DNA of 33,101 nucleotides from Clostridia bacterium DTU065 (GCA_001512545.1 LFSI01000067.1:1-33101), one strand, 5' to 3'. Shown: positions 22,967-30,662, counted from the stretch's first letter. Notes: generated by a model from the sequence alone, not told the origin. Program-made: numbers and translations.

Positions 22967-23935
22967 ATGAGCATTATTAAAACACATGATATCACTTTAT
23001 ACGGAGGAAACGAAGTTGATTTAGTCCTCCGTCCCCTTTCCGACGAATACCTGCCGTTTCTGTACAAATGGAACTCAGATCCCGATGTGCTTTATTGGAC
23101 TGAGGGAGGTTTAAACCTTTCCTATGATGCTGCTTTAGTCGAGCAAATCTATGGTGGAGTTTCACAGAATGCTCATTGCTTTCTAGTCGAAGCAGATGGC
23201 ATCCCTATTGGTGAATGCTGGCTGCAGAAAATGAACCTTGAAAAGGTCAAGGTTATGTATCCAGAGGGCTTTGATGTCCGCCGCATTGATATGATGATAG
23301 GAGAAAAAAACTACTGGAATAAGGGTTTAGGTACGGAGTTTGTCAGAATGCTGGTAGACTTTGCCTTTTACGGAGAACACGTCGACGTACTGCACTGTAT
23401 CTGCGAAGATTGCAACGTACGCAGCTGCCGCGTATGGGAGAAAAACGGCTTCACGAAAGTTTTAGAGGAATCTCTCCCAGAAAAGCGTTTAGGGAAATGG
23501 CGGTACCACTATCGCTTTACAAGAGATGAGTTTGTGGAAAAGGGACGGATCAGTATACCAGTTGAAAACCAGTTTACGGTTTCGTTGAACGAACTTCAGC
23601 CAAGTCAGCTGTACATCAGTGAAGGCAAAATGCGTTTAGTGCATGAATGGTTCGATCCAACTAGTTTGGACAAGTTCGATCCCATTCCAGTGTTAGAAGT
23701 CGGGAATCGTTTTGCGATAACAGACGGACATACTCGAGTTATGGCAGCGCTTTTTGCAGGTCTGGAAAACATTCCTGCTTATATCGATCCAGACGAAATC
23801 AGATCGTCTGTAGAAACACGCGTTAGCTGGTGTCAGGGAGAGAACATCTTTCGACCGTCTGACTTAGTAAACAGAGTCGTAGCTCACAAAGACTACGAAA
23901 AACTCTGGCGTAAAAGGTGTATGGAAAACAGTTAA
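22967..23935 (+). CDS. GNAT acetyltransferase fused to a ParB/Srx-like C-terminal domain
   Basis: A 322-residue protein. Residues about 18-185 are a GNAT fold of the AAC(6')/RimJ kind: LRPLSDEYLPFLYKWNSDPDVLYWTEGG, the acetyl-CoA loop IGEKNYWNKGLGTE (111-124), and CNVRSCRVWEKNGFTKV (149-165). Residues about 203-275 read like a ParB N-terminal/sulfiredoxin-type domain: VSLNELQPSQLYISEGKM, PIPVLEVGNRFAITDGHTRVMAALFAGLENIPAYI. In that superfamily the DGHTR motif binds nucleotide. This order of domains is unusual. The acetylated target is unknown; resemblance to aminoglycoside acetyltransferases lies only in the general fold. AAGGAG 7 bases before ATG supports the start. It appears monocistronic, and no strong terminator is seen after it. 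Confidence 0.8.
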   Translation: MSIIKTHDITLYGGNEVDLVLRPLSDEYLPFLYKWNSDPDVLYWTEGGLNLSYDAALVEQIYGGVSQNAHCFLVEADGIPIGECWLQKMNLEKVKVMYPEGFDVRRIDMMIGEKNYWNKGLGTEFVRMLVDFAFYGEHVDVLHCICEDCNVRSCRVWEKNGFTKVLEESLPEKRLGKWRYHYRFTRDEFVEKGRISIPVENQFTVSLNELQPSQLYISEGKMRLVHEWFDPTSLDKFDPIPVLEVGNRFAITDGHTRVMAALFAGLENIPAYIDPDEIRSSVETRVSWCQGENIFRPSDLVNRVVAHKDYEKLWRKRCMENS

Positions 23936-24073
23936 CAAAAACGACCGAAAAACCGTCCCCATCTAGTACGCTATCTAAGTTTTTTTGTCAGCTTCCATCC
24001 GACGGGGTTAACTTAAGAATGACTCCATTTTTAGACTACCGGTTTTGCACCATTCTATGGAATCATCTTGCCC

Positions 24074-24112
24074 TACGTGTGTTACACGTATAATTCATGT
24101 GTGTTACATGAA
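24074..24112 (+). promoter_or_regulatory. Tandem palindromic operator upstream of the BFD-like gene
   Basis: Two inverted repeats: TACGTGT-GTT-ACACGTA (24074-24090) and TTCATGT-GTGTT-ACATGAA (24094-24112), each with perfect 7-base arms. Their centres are 21 bp apart, two helical turns. Both contain TGTGTTACA. The second overlaps the -35 box. Confidence 0.6.
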
Positions 24113-24132
24113 AGTGTTTTCAGTGGTATACT
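24104..24132 (+). promoter_or_regulatory. Promoter of the BFD-like Fe-S protein gene
   Basis: TTACAT (24104-24109), 17 bases, TATACT (24127-24132). The start codon lies 36 bases further on, with AGGAG at 24156-24160. Confidence 0.6.
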
Positions 24133-24168
24133 AGAAAAGTAAGTTTTTTGACAAAAGGAGTAATAGAA

Positions 24169-24513
24169 ATGGCGCAAAACAGGATAATCTGCACTAAAAA
24201 TAACATCGATTACCTCTCTATCAGAAAGGCAATGATTGCAGGGGCAAGAACAGCTGAAGAAGTAGCTGAACTTGCAGGAGTCTGCCTCGAGTGCGAAGGC
24301 TGCAAAAGCGAGCTAGAAGGTATCCTTACCTCAGTCTGCGGCTGCAAAAAGGTTTCCCTAAAAGCCGTTGTTGATGCTGTGAAGGCAGGTGCCGACACTG
24401 TGGAAAAGGTAGGCGAGGTTACCGGAGCTGGAACAGGCGTAGACGAAACTACCGGCGAGCCTTGCGGAAAGTGCAAGCCCCTGATTCAAAATATCATCGA
24501 CTTGGGAAGATAG
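24169..24513 (+). CDS. Small protein with two BFD-like [2Fe-2S]-binding domains
   Basis: A 114-residue protein with two tandem copies of the bacterioferritin-associated-ferredoxin (BFD)-like fold. The second (about 55-112) is canonical: Cys57-x-Cys59 in SVCGCKKVSL, then AVVDAVKAGADTVEKVGEVTGAGTG, then CGKC (Cys99, Cys102) and PLIQNII. The first (about 5-53) has the same helix pattern (IRKAMIAGARTAEEVAELAGV) but an altered cysteine set: Cys8, Cys39, Cys42, Cys45. BFD-like domains bind a [2Fe-2S] cluster and pass electrons or iron. ATG 24169 has AGGAG 8 bases upstream; an in-frame TTG at 24148 precedes that site and is rejected. The operator pair upstream suggests a dedicated repressor. Confidence 0.85.
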   Translation: MAQNRIICTKNNIDYLSIRKAMIAGARTAEEVAELAGVCLECEGCKSELEGILTSVCGCKKVSLKAVVDAVKAGADTVEKVGEVTGAGTGVDETTGEPCGKCKPLIQNIIDLGR

Positions 24514-24575
24514 AGCATTATACTTTTTCTGGATTTATCCATTAAAGAACTGATATTTAGATCATAACCAGATGC

Positions 24576-24609
24576 ACAGGCACGCTTTTTCTGCGTGCCT
24601 GTCTTTTTT
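24576..24609 (+). terminator. Intrinsic terminator of the BFD-like gene
   Basis: ACAGGCACGC-TTTTTCT-GCGTGCCTGT forms a perfect 10-bp stem, followed by CTTTTTT. Confidence 0.9.
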
Positions 24610-24639
24610 GTACCGCTTAGGTACACAGGCTAGAATGCC

Positions 24640-25533
24640 TTAAGACCTTTTTGGCGTTTTCTTCATGAACTGTTCAATCTGAGTTTTGGGAAACTGATCC
24701 TGCGGCGTACTTGGTTTATATCCAGTCTTTTCCATAAACTCTTTAATCTGCTTCTGTAGCTTTTCGGCTCTGGGATCGTTGGAGCTTAAGAGATTGGCGA
24801 TACTTTCCCCTACCGGCATACCCAAGATGTTCGGATCCGCCAGGGCCTCCTGCTTGGTTTTGTTCTTCGCATCGCCAAAGGTTCCCGGCTCAAGGAGCTT
24901 CAGCGGATCTGGCAAGCCGCCAGATTTTGCGACTCCTTCTTTCAACACTGCGGCTTTAGCCGGAGACTCTTTTGGCTGGACTTCGTCAAGAACTACCATC
25001 TTCGGAGGAACTTCGGCAGTGACACCAGCCATCAGAAGAAACCATTCGCAGATCGCATTCTCAGCTCGTGCTAGAGTGTCCCGCTCGCCTTGGATAATAA
25101 CCTGCTTTTTCACCTTCCCTATTAACGGGAAAAGATCGAAGACCAGACCCTCCATACCCAAAAGCTGCTTGAGGATCTTTGCCTGCTTTTTCTGCCTAAA
25201 GCCACCCCGTACGTAAATGCCCGGTTTTCCTTCTCTCAGGGATAGCCTCAGCTCGCGAAGCTTCCTCCCGTAAATGGACCTCTGCTCACTTGTGATGGGA
25301 TCAGTAGTGAAGCCGGAAACCGTCAGCCTTTCCTTCAAAGAATCACCGATGCTTTTAAGACCTGCTGTAAAACTCAAATCTACCAGAAACCTGTTTACAG
25401 GCGGTGCAAATGAGACGAACCTATCTCTGATAACCGTTCTAATACCAGCCTTCTTCCCTATCTCGTAGATGAGACCTTTTAGGTTTTCGGGCTGATCGCC
25501 TGCGACCAGGAAGTTGTTCACGTAAATATGCAT
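24640..25533 (-). CDS. Unrecognised 297-residue protein, distal to the gal genes
   Basis: No family is recognised. The protein is soluble, with no signal peptide or membrane helix. It opens MHIYVNNFLVAGDQPENLKG, has a basic middle (SIYGRKLRELRLSLREGKPGIYVRGGFRQKKQAKILKQLL) and a likely helix around 150-170. A Pro/Lys-rich segment with little order (about 175-230) is followed by a C-terminal helix. Near the end a short motif occurs twice: QIKEFMEKTGYK and QIEQFMKKTPKR. The N-terminal half is well folded by composition, the C-terminal half looks like a flexible tail. It starts 52 bases after galE on the same strand. Its ribosome-binding site GGGGAGG lies in the 3' arm of a strong hairpin (25534-25585), so its expression may be limited or conditional. 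Confidence 0.7.
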   Translation of the reverse strand: MHIYVNNFLVAGDQPENLKGLIYEIGKKAGIRTVIRDRFVSFAPPVNRFLVDLSFTAGLKSIGDSLKERLTVSGFTTDPITSEQRSIYGRKLRELRLSLREGKPGIYVRGGFRQKKQAKILKQLLGMEGLVFDLFPLIGKVKKQVIIQGERDTLARAENAICEWFLLMAGVTAEVPPKMVVLDEVQPKESPAKAAVLKEGVAKSGGLPDPLKLLEPGTFGDAKNKTKQEALADPNILGMPVGESIANLLSSNDPRAEKLQKQIKEFMEKTGYKPSTPQDQFPKTQIEQFMKKTPKRS

Positions 25534-25585
25534 AAAAAGACCTCCCCAGCACTATATGCTTCTGCTCTCGGGGAGGTCACTTTTT
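25534..25585 (-). terminator. Hairpin after galE: terminator that also hides the next gene's ribosome-binding site
   Basis: On the minus strand GACCTCCCC pairs perfectly with GGGGAGGTC (9 bp), with AGCA/TGCT further in. TCTTTTT and then directly the ATG of the next gene follow. The 3' arm GGGGAGG is the only Shine-Dalgarno for that ATG, 8 bases away. One element can therefore end galTKE transcripts and occlude translation in read-through RNA. Confidence 0.75.
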
Positions 25586-26569
25586 TCACTTGTAACCGTC
25601 GGGATGGGCTTTATGCCACTTCCAAGCGTCTTCGATGATTTGAGCCAAACTGCTGTACTGTCTTTCCCAACCTAGTTCCCTTTCGGCTTTCTCCTGTGAG
25701 GCCACCAGGACCGCAGGATCGCCTTTTCTCCGCTCGCCGATAACCTTGGGTATGGTGATAGAGGTAACCTCTTCGGCTACATCGATCACCTCTCTAACCG
25801 AGAATCCTTCGCCGTTGCCCAGGTTGTAGACGAACGCCCCTTCCGACTCATCGAGCTTTTTGAGGGCGAGGTAGTGGGCGCTTGCCAGATCCATAACGTG
25901 AATGTAGTCCCTGATGCAGGTGCCGTCTTTGGTGGGATAGTCTTCCCCAAAGATGGTGATGGACTCACGCTTGCCAAGGGCTGCTGCAAGAACCAACGGA
26001 ATAAGGTGGGTCTCGGGACTGTGGTCTTCACCAATCAACCCTTCTGGATCTGCCCCTGCAGCATTGAAGTACCTCAAACTCACAGAGCTCATGCCGTAAG
26101 CTTCATATGCCCACTTCAGCATCGCTTCGATAGAAAGCTTTGTGTCGCCGTAGGGATTGGTAGGGACGGTTTTGTCCGACTCCAGAATAGGAACTCTCTC
26201 GGGCTCTCCGTACACCGCCGCAGTGGATGAAAAGACAATTTTTTTCACATCGTTTCGGAGGAGCGACTTCACCAGACTCAGCGTACCGCAGACGTTGTTT
26301 TCGTAGTACTTAATAGGTTCCTTCACGCTCTCACCGACCAAAGAATAGGCAGCAAAGTGAATGACACCGGTAACGTGGTGCTTGTTGCAGATCGAGTCGA
26401 TGAGATCCCCGTCCTGAATGCTGCCAACGTACAGAGGTGCATCTAGCACCGCTTCTCTGTGGCCTTTGGAAAGGTCATCCAAGACTACCACGTCCTTGTT
26501 CAAGCTTCTCAGGTACTTAACAGTGTGGCTGCCGATGTAACCGGCGCCACCGGTTACCAGAATACTCAT
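25586..26569 (-). CDS. galE: UDP-glucose 4-epimerase
   Basis: A 327-residue extended short-chain dehydrogenase. The NAD-binding loop TGGAGYIGSH is at 6-15 and DDLSKGH at 31-37. The catalytic set is SST (114-116) with Tyr140 and Lys144 in NPYGDTK. SLRYFNAAGADPEG and EDYPTKDGTCIRDYIHVMDLA further on are typical of GalE. It interconverts UDP-galactose and UDP-glucose, the last step of the Leloir pathway, and supplies UDP-galactose for envelope sugars. Its ATG follows the galK stop directly (TAG-ATG), so translation is coupled. Length is normal for the family. Confidence 0.97.
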   Translation of the reverse strand: MSILVTGGAGYIGSHTVKYLRSLNKDVVVLDDLSKGHREAVLDAPLYVGSIQDGDLIDSICNKHHVTGVIHFAAYSLVGESVKEPIKYYENNVCGTLSLVKSLLRNDVKKIVFSSTAAVYGEPERVPILESDKTVPTNPYGDTKLSIEAMLKWAYEAYGMSSVSLRYFNAAGADPEGLIGEDHSPETHLIPLVLAAALGKRESITIFGEDYPTKDGTCIRDYIHVMDLASAHYLALKKLDESEGAFVYNLGNGEGFSVREVIDVAEEVTSITIPKVIGERRKGDPAVLVASQEKAERELGWERQYSSLAQIIEDAWKWHKAHPDGYK

Positions 26570-27751
26570 CTAGTCTTCCTCTCCTATCTCCCGAACGCCT
26601 CCGCTGCCTTTGGCAATGTAGAACTCAGGATCAAGGCCAGTTCTTTCTTTGTAGTTGGCCCGCACGTACTCGATAAACTGATCGATCTCGTCTTCCTTGA
26701 CCAAGCTGACGGTGCAACCACCGAAGCCTGCGCCGGTCATGCGGGTTTTGTAGCACCCGGCCTCAAGCTGTACCTGGAAGAGGGTATCCAGCTCTTTTCC
26801 GGTAACTTCGTAGTCCAAGGAAAGAGACCTGTGGGATGCCAGCATCAGCTGGCCGAACTGAGTTAGATTGCCTTGTTCCAGAGCCGCTTTGGCTTCCAAC
26901 ACGCGGTGATTTTCGGTGACAATGTGCCTTGCCCTTTCTCTGTATGGGTACCTCAGAGCATTGATCAGACTGAGGTCATCAAGGCTCAGGTCGCGATAAC
27001 TCTTAACATTCGGCTTCATCTCTGCGATCTGCTTGAGAGCCTCTTCCGCTTCTTCTCTTCTTTCGTTGTAACGGGACTCGTTCAGTCCACGTTTTTTAGC
27101 TGTATTGGTGATTACCACCTTATGATCTTCAAGCTCAAAAGGCACGTACTCATATTCAATGGACGTACAGTCGAGAAAGATCGCATGGTTCTCTTTGCTA
27201 AGACCCACGGCAAACTGATCCATGATCCCGCTCTTTACCCCGATGAAGTTGTTCTCCATTCGCTGGCACAAAAATGCCAGCTCTTGTTTGGAAACTTCAA
27301 ACTCCGCAACCTCTGCAAGGCCAAAAGCTGTAGCCATTCCGATAGCAGCTGAAGATGAAAGGCCTGCGCCTGTCGGTAGGTTGCTACTGTAGAGAATATC
27401 GGCACCGGTCACAGGTGCTCCGAGCTTTAGTAGTTCTATAACCACTCCTTTGGGATAGTTGCCCCAAGTGTCCTTTTTGTCCGCTTTTGAGTCATCTTTT
27501 AGGTCTTCTATAGAAAACTCCACTGGTTGTTCAAAACTCTTGCTTCTCAAACGGAAGACTCCGTCCTTCCGTGGTGCGGTCAACATGGTAATGCCGAGGT
27601 CAAGAGCCATAGGCATTACGAATCCGCCTGTGTAATCGGTGTGTTCGCCGATGAGGTTGACTCTGCCCGGAGCAAAGAAGACTCTCGGAGAACCCGCTTC
27701 GGGATAGAACTCTTTAAACTCTTGTTTCAGCTGTTCCAGCAAACTTCCCAT
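26570..27751 (-). CDS. galK: Galactokinase
   Basis: A 393-residue GHMP kinase. The galactokinase signature GRVNLIGEHTDYTGG is at residues 29-43, the ATP loop LPTGAGLSSSAAIGMA near 124-139, and the C-terminal motif MTGAGFGGCTVSLV near 340. GVKSGIMDQFAVGL holds the catalytic Asp region. It phosphorylates galactose to galactose-1-phosphate in the cytoplasm, the substrate of the galT product encoded just upstream. The ATG overlaps the galT stop by one base (TAATG), and AAGGAGAG inside the end of galT serves as ribosome-binding site. Confidence 0.97.
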   Translation of the reverse strand: MGSLLEQLKQEFKEFYPEAGSPRVFFAPGRVNLIGEHTDYTGGFVMPMALDLGITMLTAPRKDGVFRLRSKSFEQPVEFSIEDLKDDSKADKKDTWGNYPKGVVIELLKLGAPVTGADILYSSNLPTGAGLSSSAAIGMATAFGLAEVAEFEVSKQELAFLCQRMENNFIGVKSGIMDQFAVGLSKENHAIFLDCTSIEYEYVPFELEDHKVVITNTAKKRGLNESRYNERREEAEEALKQIAEMKPNVKSYRDLSLDDLSLINALRYPYRERARHIVTENHRVLEAKAALEQGNLTQFGQLMLASHRSLSLDYEVTGKELDTLFQVQLEAGCYKTRMTGAGFGGCTVSLVKEDEIDQFIEYVRANYKERTGLDPEFYIAKGSGGVREIGEED

Positions 27752-28725
27752 TATTTGTCTCTCCTTCTGTAGCGCTCGATTGCTTCTCTGAAGATCGCTG
27801 CGTTATCTTCGACTTTTGTTGGGTTGGCAGCGGCCCAGCCGCCGGTTTCAGATGAAGCGTTATACTTAATGCTCTTTTCTCCTCGGAGGGGAGGATAGAA
27901 CTCGATGTGGAACCAGTAGTAGTTCTTCGCTTCTTCCTTCAACTTGTGGGGTGCCGGATGCATCACCATCATGTAGGGGAAAAGCCTGCTGTATATCTCA
28001 TCCATGCCACCCACCAGCTCTTTCAGGAGCACTGCCAGGGACTGTTCTTCTTCTCTGGTGAGTTCTGGAAGATCGAGAACCTGCCTTTTGGGCAGAACAA
28101 ATGTCCCGAAAGGATAGTCGGTGAAAAAGGGAATGAAGGCCACAAAGTGGTCGTTCTCGTACACTACGCGCTGTGTGAAGCGCTTTTCTTCTTCCATGAT
28201 GTCCAAGAAAAGGTTCCTTCCGGTCTCCTCAAAATGCTTCTTGGCGTTTTCGATCTCGGCTCTCACCTTCAAAGGAATGAACGGGTAGGCATAAATCTGA
28301 CCGTGAGGATGGGGCATGGTAACCCCGACTTCTCTACCCCGGTTTTCAAAGATCATGACATACTCGTGCTCGTCTGTTGCTAGGGCTTGGTAGGTGTTTC
28401 TCCACAGATCGATCAACTTTAAAATATGCTCCGGCGTTAGATCCGGAAGCGTAGCGTGGTGATCTGGAGAGTAGAGCACTACCTCGCATTTACCTTTGGA
28501 CTCCCGAACCTTATAGGGTCCTCCGGCAACATCGTCTGGTTCTGGAGGATCGGCTCTCAAAACCGGAAAATCGTTATGGTAGAGGTATACATCGTAGTCA
28601 TCCGGAACCTTGCCGGACCCCGGACAAAACGGACAGTAGTCTGTAGGCATATCGGGTCTTTTCTGCCTTGAAGCGGCTACCATCGTCCAATCATCTAAAA
28701 GCGGGTTGTAGCGCAGTTCTGCCAT
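27751..28725 (-). CDS. galT: Galactose-1-phosphate uridylyltransferase
   Basis: A 324-residue class I GalT (HIT superfamily). The active-site motif H139-P-H141-G-Q lies in VTMPHPHGQIYAYPF, with His141 the likely uridylylated residue. Zinc ligands CPFC are at 31-34, with YSPDHHATL near 85-93. FVAFIPFFTDYPFGTFVLPKR and WFHIEFYPPLRGEKSIKYNASSE complete the typical C-terminal half. It transfers UMP from UDP-glucose to galactose-1-phosphate. First gene of galT-galK-galE; GGAGG 7 bases before ATG. A promoter with a LacI-type operator core lies upstream, and no regulator gene is in view. Confidence 0.97.
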   Translation of the reverse strand: MAELRYNPLLDDWTMVAASRQKRPDMPTDYCPFCPGSGKVPDDYDVYLYHNDFPVLRADPPEPDDVAGGPYKVRESKGKCEVVLYSPDHHATLPDLTPEHILKLIDLWRNTYQALATDEHEYVMIFENRGREVGVTMPHPHGQIYAYPFIPLKVRAEIENAKKHFEETGRNLFLDIMEEEKRFTQRVVYENDHFVAFIPFFTDYPFGTFVLPKRQVLDLPELTREEEQSLAVLLKELVGGMDEIYSRLFPYMMVMHPAPHKLKEEAKNYYWFHIEFYPPLRGEKSIKYNASSETGGWAAANPTKVEDNAAIFREAIERYRRRDK

Positions 28726-28763
28726 CTTTCACGCCTCCCTCAAGTTTTATCGGTATATTTACA

Positions 28764-28777
28764 AACCTGTGCAGGTT
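28764..28777. promoter_or_regulatory. Perfect palindrome in the gal leader
   Basis: AACCTG-TG-CAGGTT, 6-base arms with a 2-base centre, 38 bases before the galT start. It could be an operator acting as a roadblock, or chance. Confidence 0.35.
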
Positions 28778-28850
28778 CATTGTCTGGGCTAACAGCTTCC
28801 TATTTGTTGATGGTTTTCTTTTCTGGGCTCTGTCTATCCTTCTTAGGGGC

Positions 28851-28885
28851 AGTATAAACGTGGTTTTTGCTAATTTGAACGCGTT
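28851..28885 (-). promoter_or_regulatory. Probable gal promoter with LacI/GalR-type operator core
   Basis: On the minus strand TTCAAA (plus 28874-28879), 17 bases, TATACT (28851-28856). The palindrome AACGCGTT (28878-28885), centred on CpG like LacI-family operators, overlaps the -35 box. The transcript would have a leader of about 120 bases. Confidence 0.4.
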
Positions 28886-29189
28886 TTTGCGAGTCGCCCT
28901 CGGACGAAGGGCACATGGATAGAGCTTCTGTACGGATGAAAGCGCAATGTGTCGGCTTGTCTTTGGTTTTCCTGTCACACACACGCAGCCAAGTCGACCC
29001 TCGGTTTATTACTTCTATACGTCCATTGCTTTTCCTTATAAGGCTGCTCGTTATGTGCACCCTGTGCTGAGATCTTCAACTGATGCGCCACCTGTTTTTC
29101 TCAAAAATTATCGAAAATCGCCAATTACTTCCCCTACGTGCCGTTTTGAAGCTGTAGAGCATGGTAAACAAGTGATGCTTTTTTGTTAC

Positions 29190-29218
29190 TTGACAATAGT
29201 ATCAATAATAACTATTAT
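29190..29218 (+). promoter_or_regulatory. Promoter of the diguanylate cyclase gene
   Basis: A perfect TTGACA (29190-29195), 17 bases, TATTAT (29213-29218). A leader of roughly 145 bases follows, with an inverted repeat AGAGCCC (29229-29235) / GGGCTCT (29277-29283). Confidence 0.7.
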
Positions 29219-29368
29219 CGAAGCAGAAAGAGCCCTATTTTATAATTGATGCACTTTTTGTCTATGTAAGTAAATCGGGCTCTGGTAAAGCATGGGGTTT
29301 GGCAGGTTATAGGGTAAATAGCGTTTAATGAAGCACATTTCTTTTTGCACCTTGGGGGAAAACGTGAA

Positions 29369-30556
29369 ATGGGGATGAGATTCATCAAAAAAATCTGTAA
29401 TGCCTGGCATGGCTTTGCTTCCAAGCTTAATGTCGTGCCGAAGAGCAATAAAGAAATAGACAGAATGGCTTTAAAAGCGAACATTGATCGAGTGTATAGT
29501 GCTGCGCTGGTGATTGCACCTTTTCACTTTATCATTGCTGTAGTGTATGCTCTCAAGGGCTCACTCCCTACTCCCATCGAAAACCTTTGGAAAATGAGAA
29601 TCGCTTGGGCCAATTTTTTTATATTTGTCGGGAGCGTTGTGGCCTGGTTCATAGCAAGCTATATGCGGAAACACGAGTACACCAGACAGCAGATGACCAT
29701 GTTTCAGCACGTGGTCCTAACATTCGTTATTTTTGGCGGCATTGTCATCACCCACATCGATCTGCTTCTTTTTTCCAGTGTTACGGCACTTATGATTTCG
29801 CTCATTGTGGTGGGTGCATTTTTCTACCTCAGACCTAGAGTCGCACTTGCTTTCTTTACAGAAGTTCTCGTCCTGTTTACTATTTCGGTGCTTCTTGTGG
29901 GGCTACCCCGAAACGTACTGGTATCCAATCTAACAAACGGCATTGTTGCCATCGCCATCGGTATGACCCTTTCGGTCATAAGCTGGAGGGGCTTTGCGGT
30001 CCAATACGTTCAGACAAAGAAGATTCTCGAACAGCAGAGAGAACTGGAGCAAATGGCCTACAGAGACCCGCTGACAGGCCTGCCCAACAGGCGGTTCTTG
30101 GACGAAGTGATTAAGAAAGAAATCGCCCTAATCAAGCGGGGTACTCGAAATTCCTGCGTAGTAATGATCGACATTGATGACTTCAAAGAGGTCAACGACA
30201 CCTACGGTCACCCTGTAGGCGATGAGGTACTCAAGCAACTAGCCCAGCTGCTTCTGGAAAACATCAGAGAAAGCGACACTCTGGCAAGGCTAGGCGGAGA
30301 AGAGTTTGTCATCCTCCTTTCCGACACTAACTGCGATGGAGCCTACATAGTTGCTAACAAACTCAGAGAGCAGATCAAGAATCACGTGTTCAAAGTAGAC
30401 GGCTATGTAGTGCAGATAACAGCAAGCTTCGGCGTAGGACCGCTGCTTACGTCCGATCAAGGACCTAATTACTACTCTCTAGTGGACAAAGCCCTGTACA
30501 AAGCCAAGTCCAGCGGGAAGAACCAAATAGCCGCAGCTAGAGATCTTTTCCAGTAG
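29369..30556 (+). CDS. Membrane-bound diguanylate cyclase (GGDEF)
   Basis: About 395 residues. Six hydrophobic helices fill residues 35-215 (for example ALVIAPFHFIIAVVYAL, TALMISLIVVGAFFYL). A short coiled coil (QTKKILEQQRELEQMA) leads to a complete GGDEF domain: DPLTGLPNRRFLDE, IDIDDFKEVNDTYGHPVGDEVL, and the signature GGEEF at 309-313. The inhibitory I-site RxxD is present (RESD, 300-303), exactly five residues before GGEEF, so product feedback is expected. It makes cyclic di-GMP from two GTP in response to an unknown signal sensed by the membrane part. ATG 29369 has GGGGG 10 bases upstream; ATG 29375 is a second choice. Confidence 0.94.
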   Translation: MGMRFIKKICNAWHGFASKLNVVPKSNKEIDRMALKANIDRVYSAALVIAPFHFIIAVVYALKGSLPTPIENLWKMRIAWANFFIFVGSVVAWFIASYMRKHEYTRQQMTMFQHVVLTFVIFGGIVITHIDLLLFSSVTALMISLIVVGAFFYLRPRVALAFFTEVLVLFTISVLLVGLPRNVLVSNLTNGIVAIAIGMTLSVISWRGFAVQYVQTKKILEQQRELEQMAYRDPLTGLPNRRFLDEVIKKEIALIKRGTRNSCVVMIDIDDFKEVNDTYGHPVGDEVLKQLAQLLLENIRESDTLARLGGEEFVILLSDTNCDGAYIVANKLREQIKNHVFKVDGYVVQITASFGVGPLLTSDQGPNYYSLVDKALYKAKSSGKNQIAAARDLFQ

Positions 30557-30581
30557 AAAAAGCAATTACTCCACTAAATGT

Positions 30582-30613
30582 AAAAGACTACCACCTCAGG
30601 TAGTCTTTTGTTG
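30582..30613. terminator. Intrinsic terminator after the diguanylate cyclase
   Basis: AAAAGACTACC-ACCTCA-GGTAGTCTTTT forms a perfect 11-bp stem, and TGTTG follows. It could also weakly serve the convergent hydrolase gene. Confidence 0.8.
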
Positions 30614-30662
30614 TGCCTGTGTTTTCGCTTGGACTAAAGAACGCCACCATAAACAGCGTATA

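Larger units (their letters stand above)
28726..29368. other. Divergent regulatory region between gal genes and diguanylate cyclase
   Basis: A 643-base gap. It holds the gal promoter and palindromes on the left, and the cyclase promoter with its 150-base leader on the right. Open frames inside (for example 28800-29060 on the minus strand) lack ribosome-binding sites and recognisable sequence. No RNA family was recognised. Confidence 0.5.

Noticed and set aside
28800-29060. 86-codon minus-strand frame upstream of galT
   Set aside because: No ribosome-binding site, no recognisable sequence, and it covers the proposed gal promoter.
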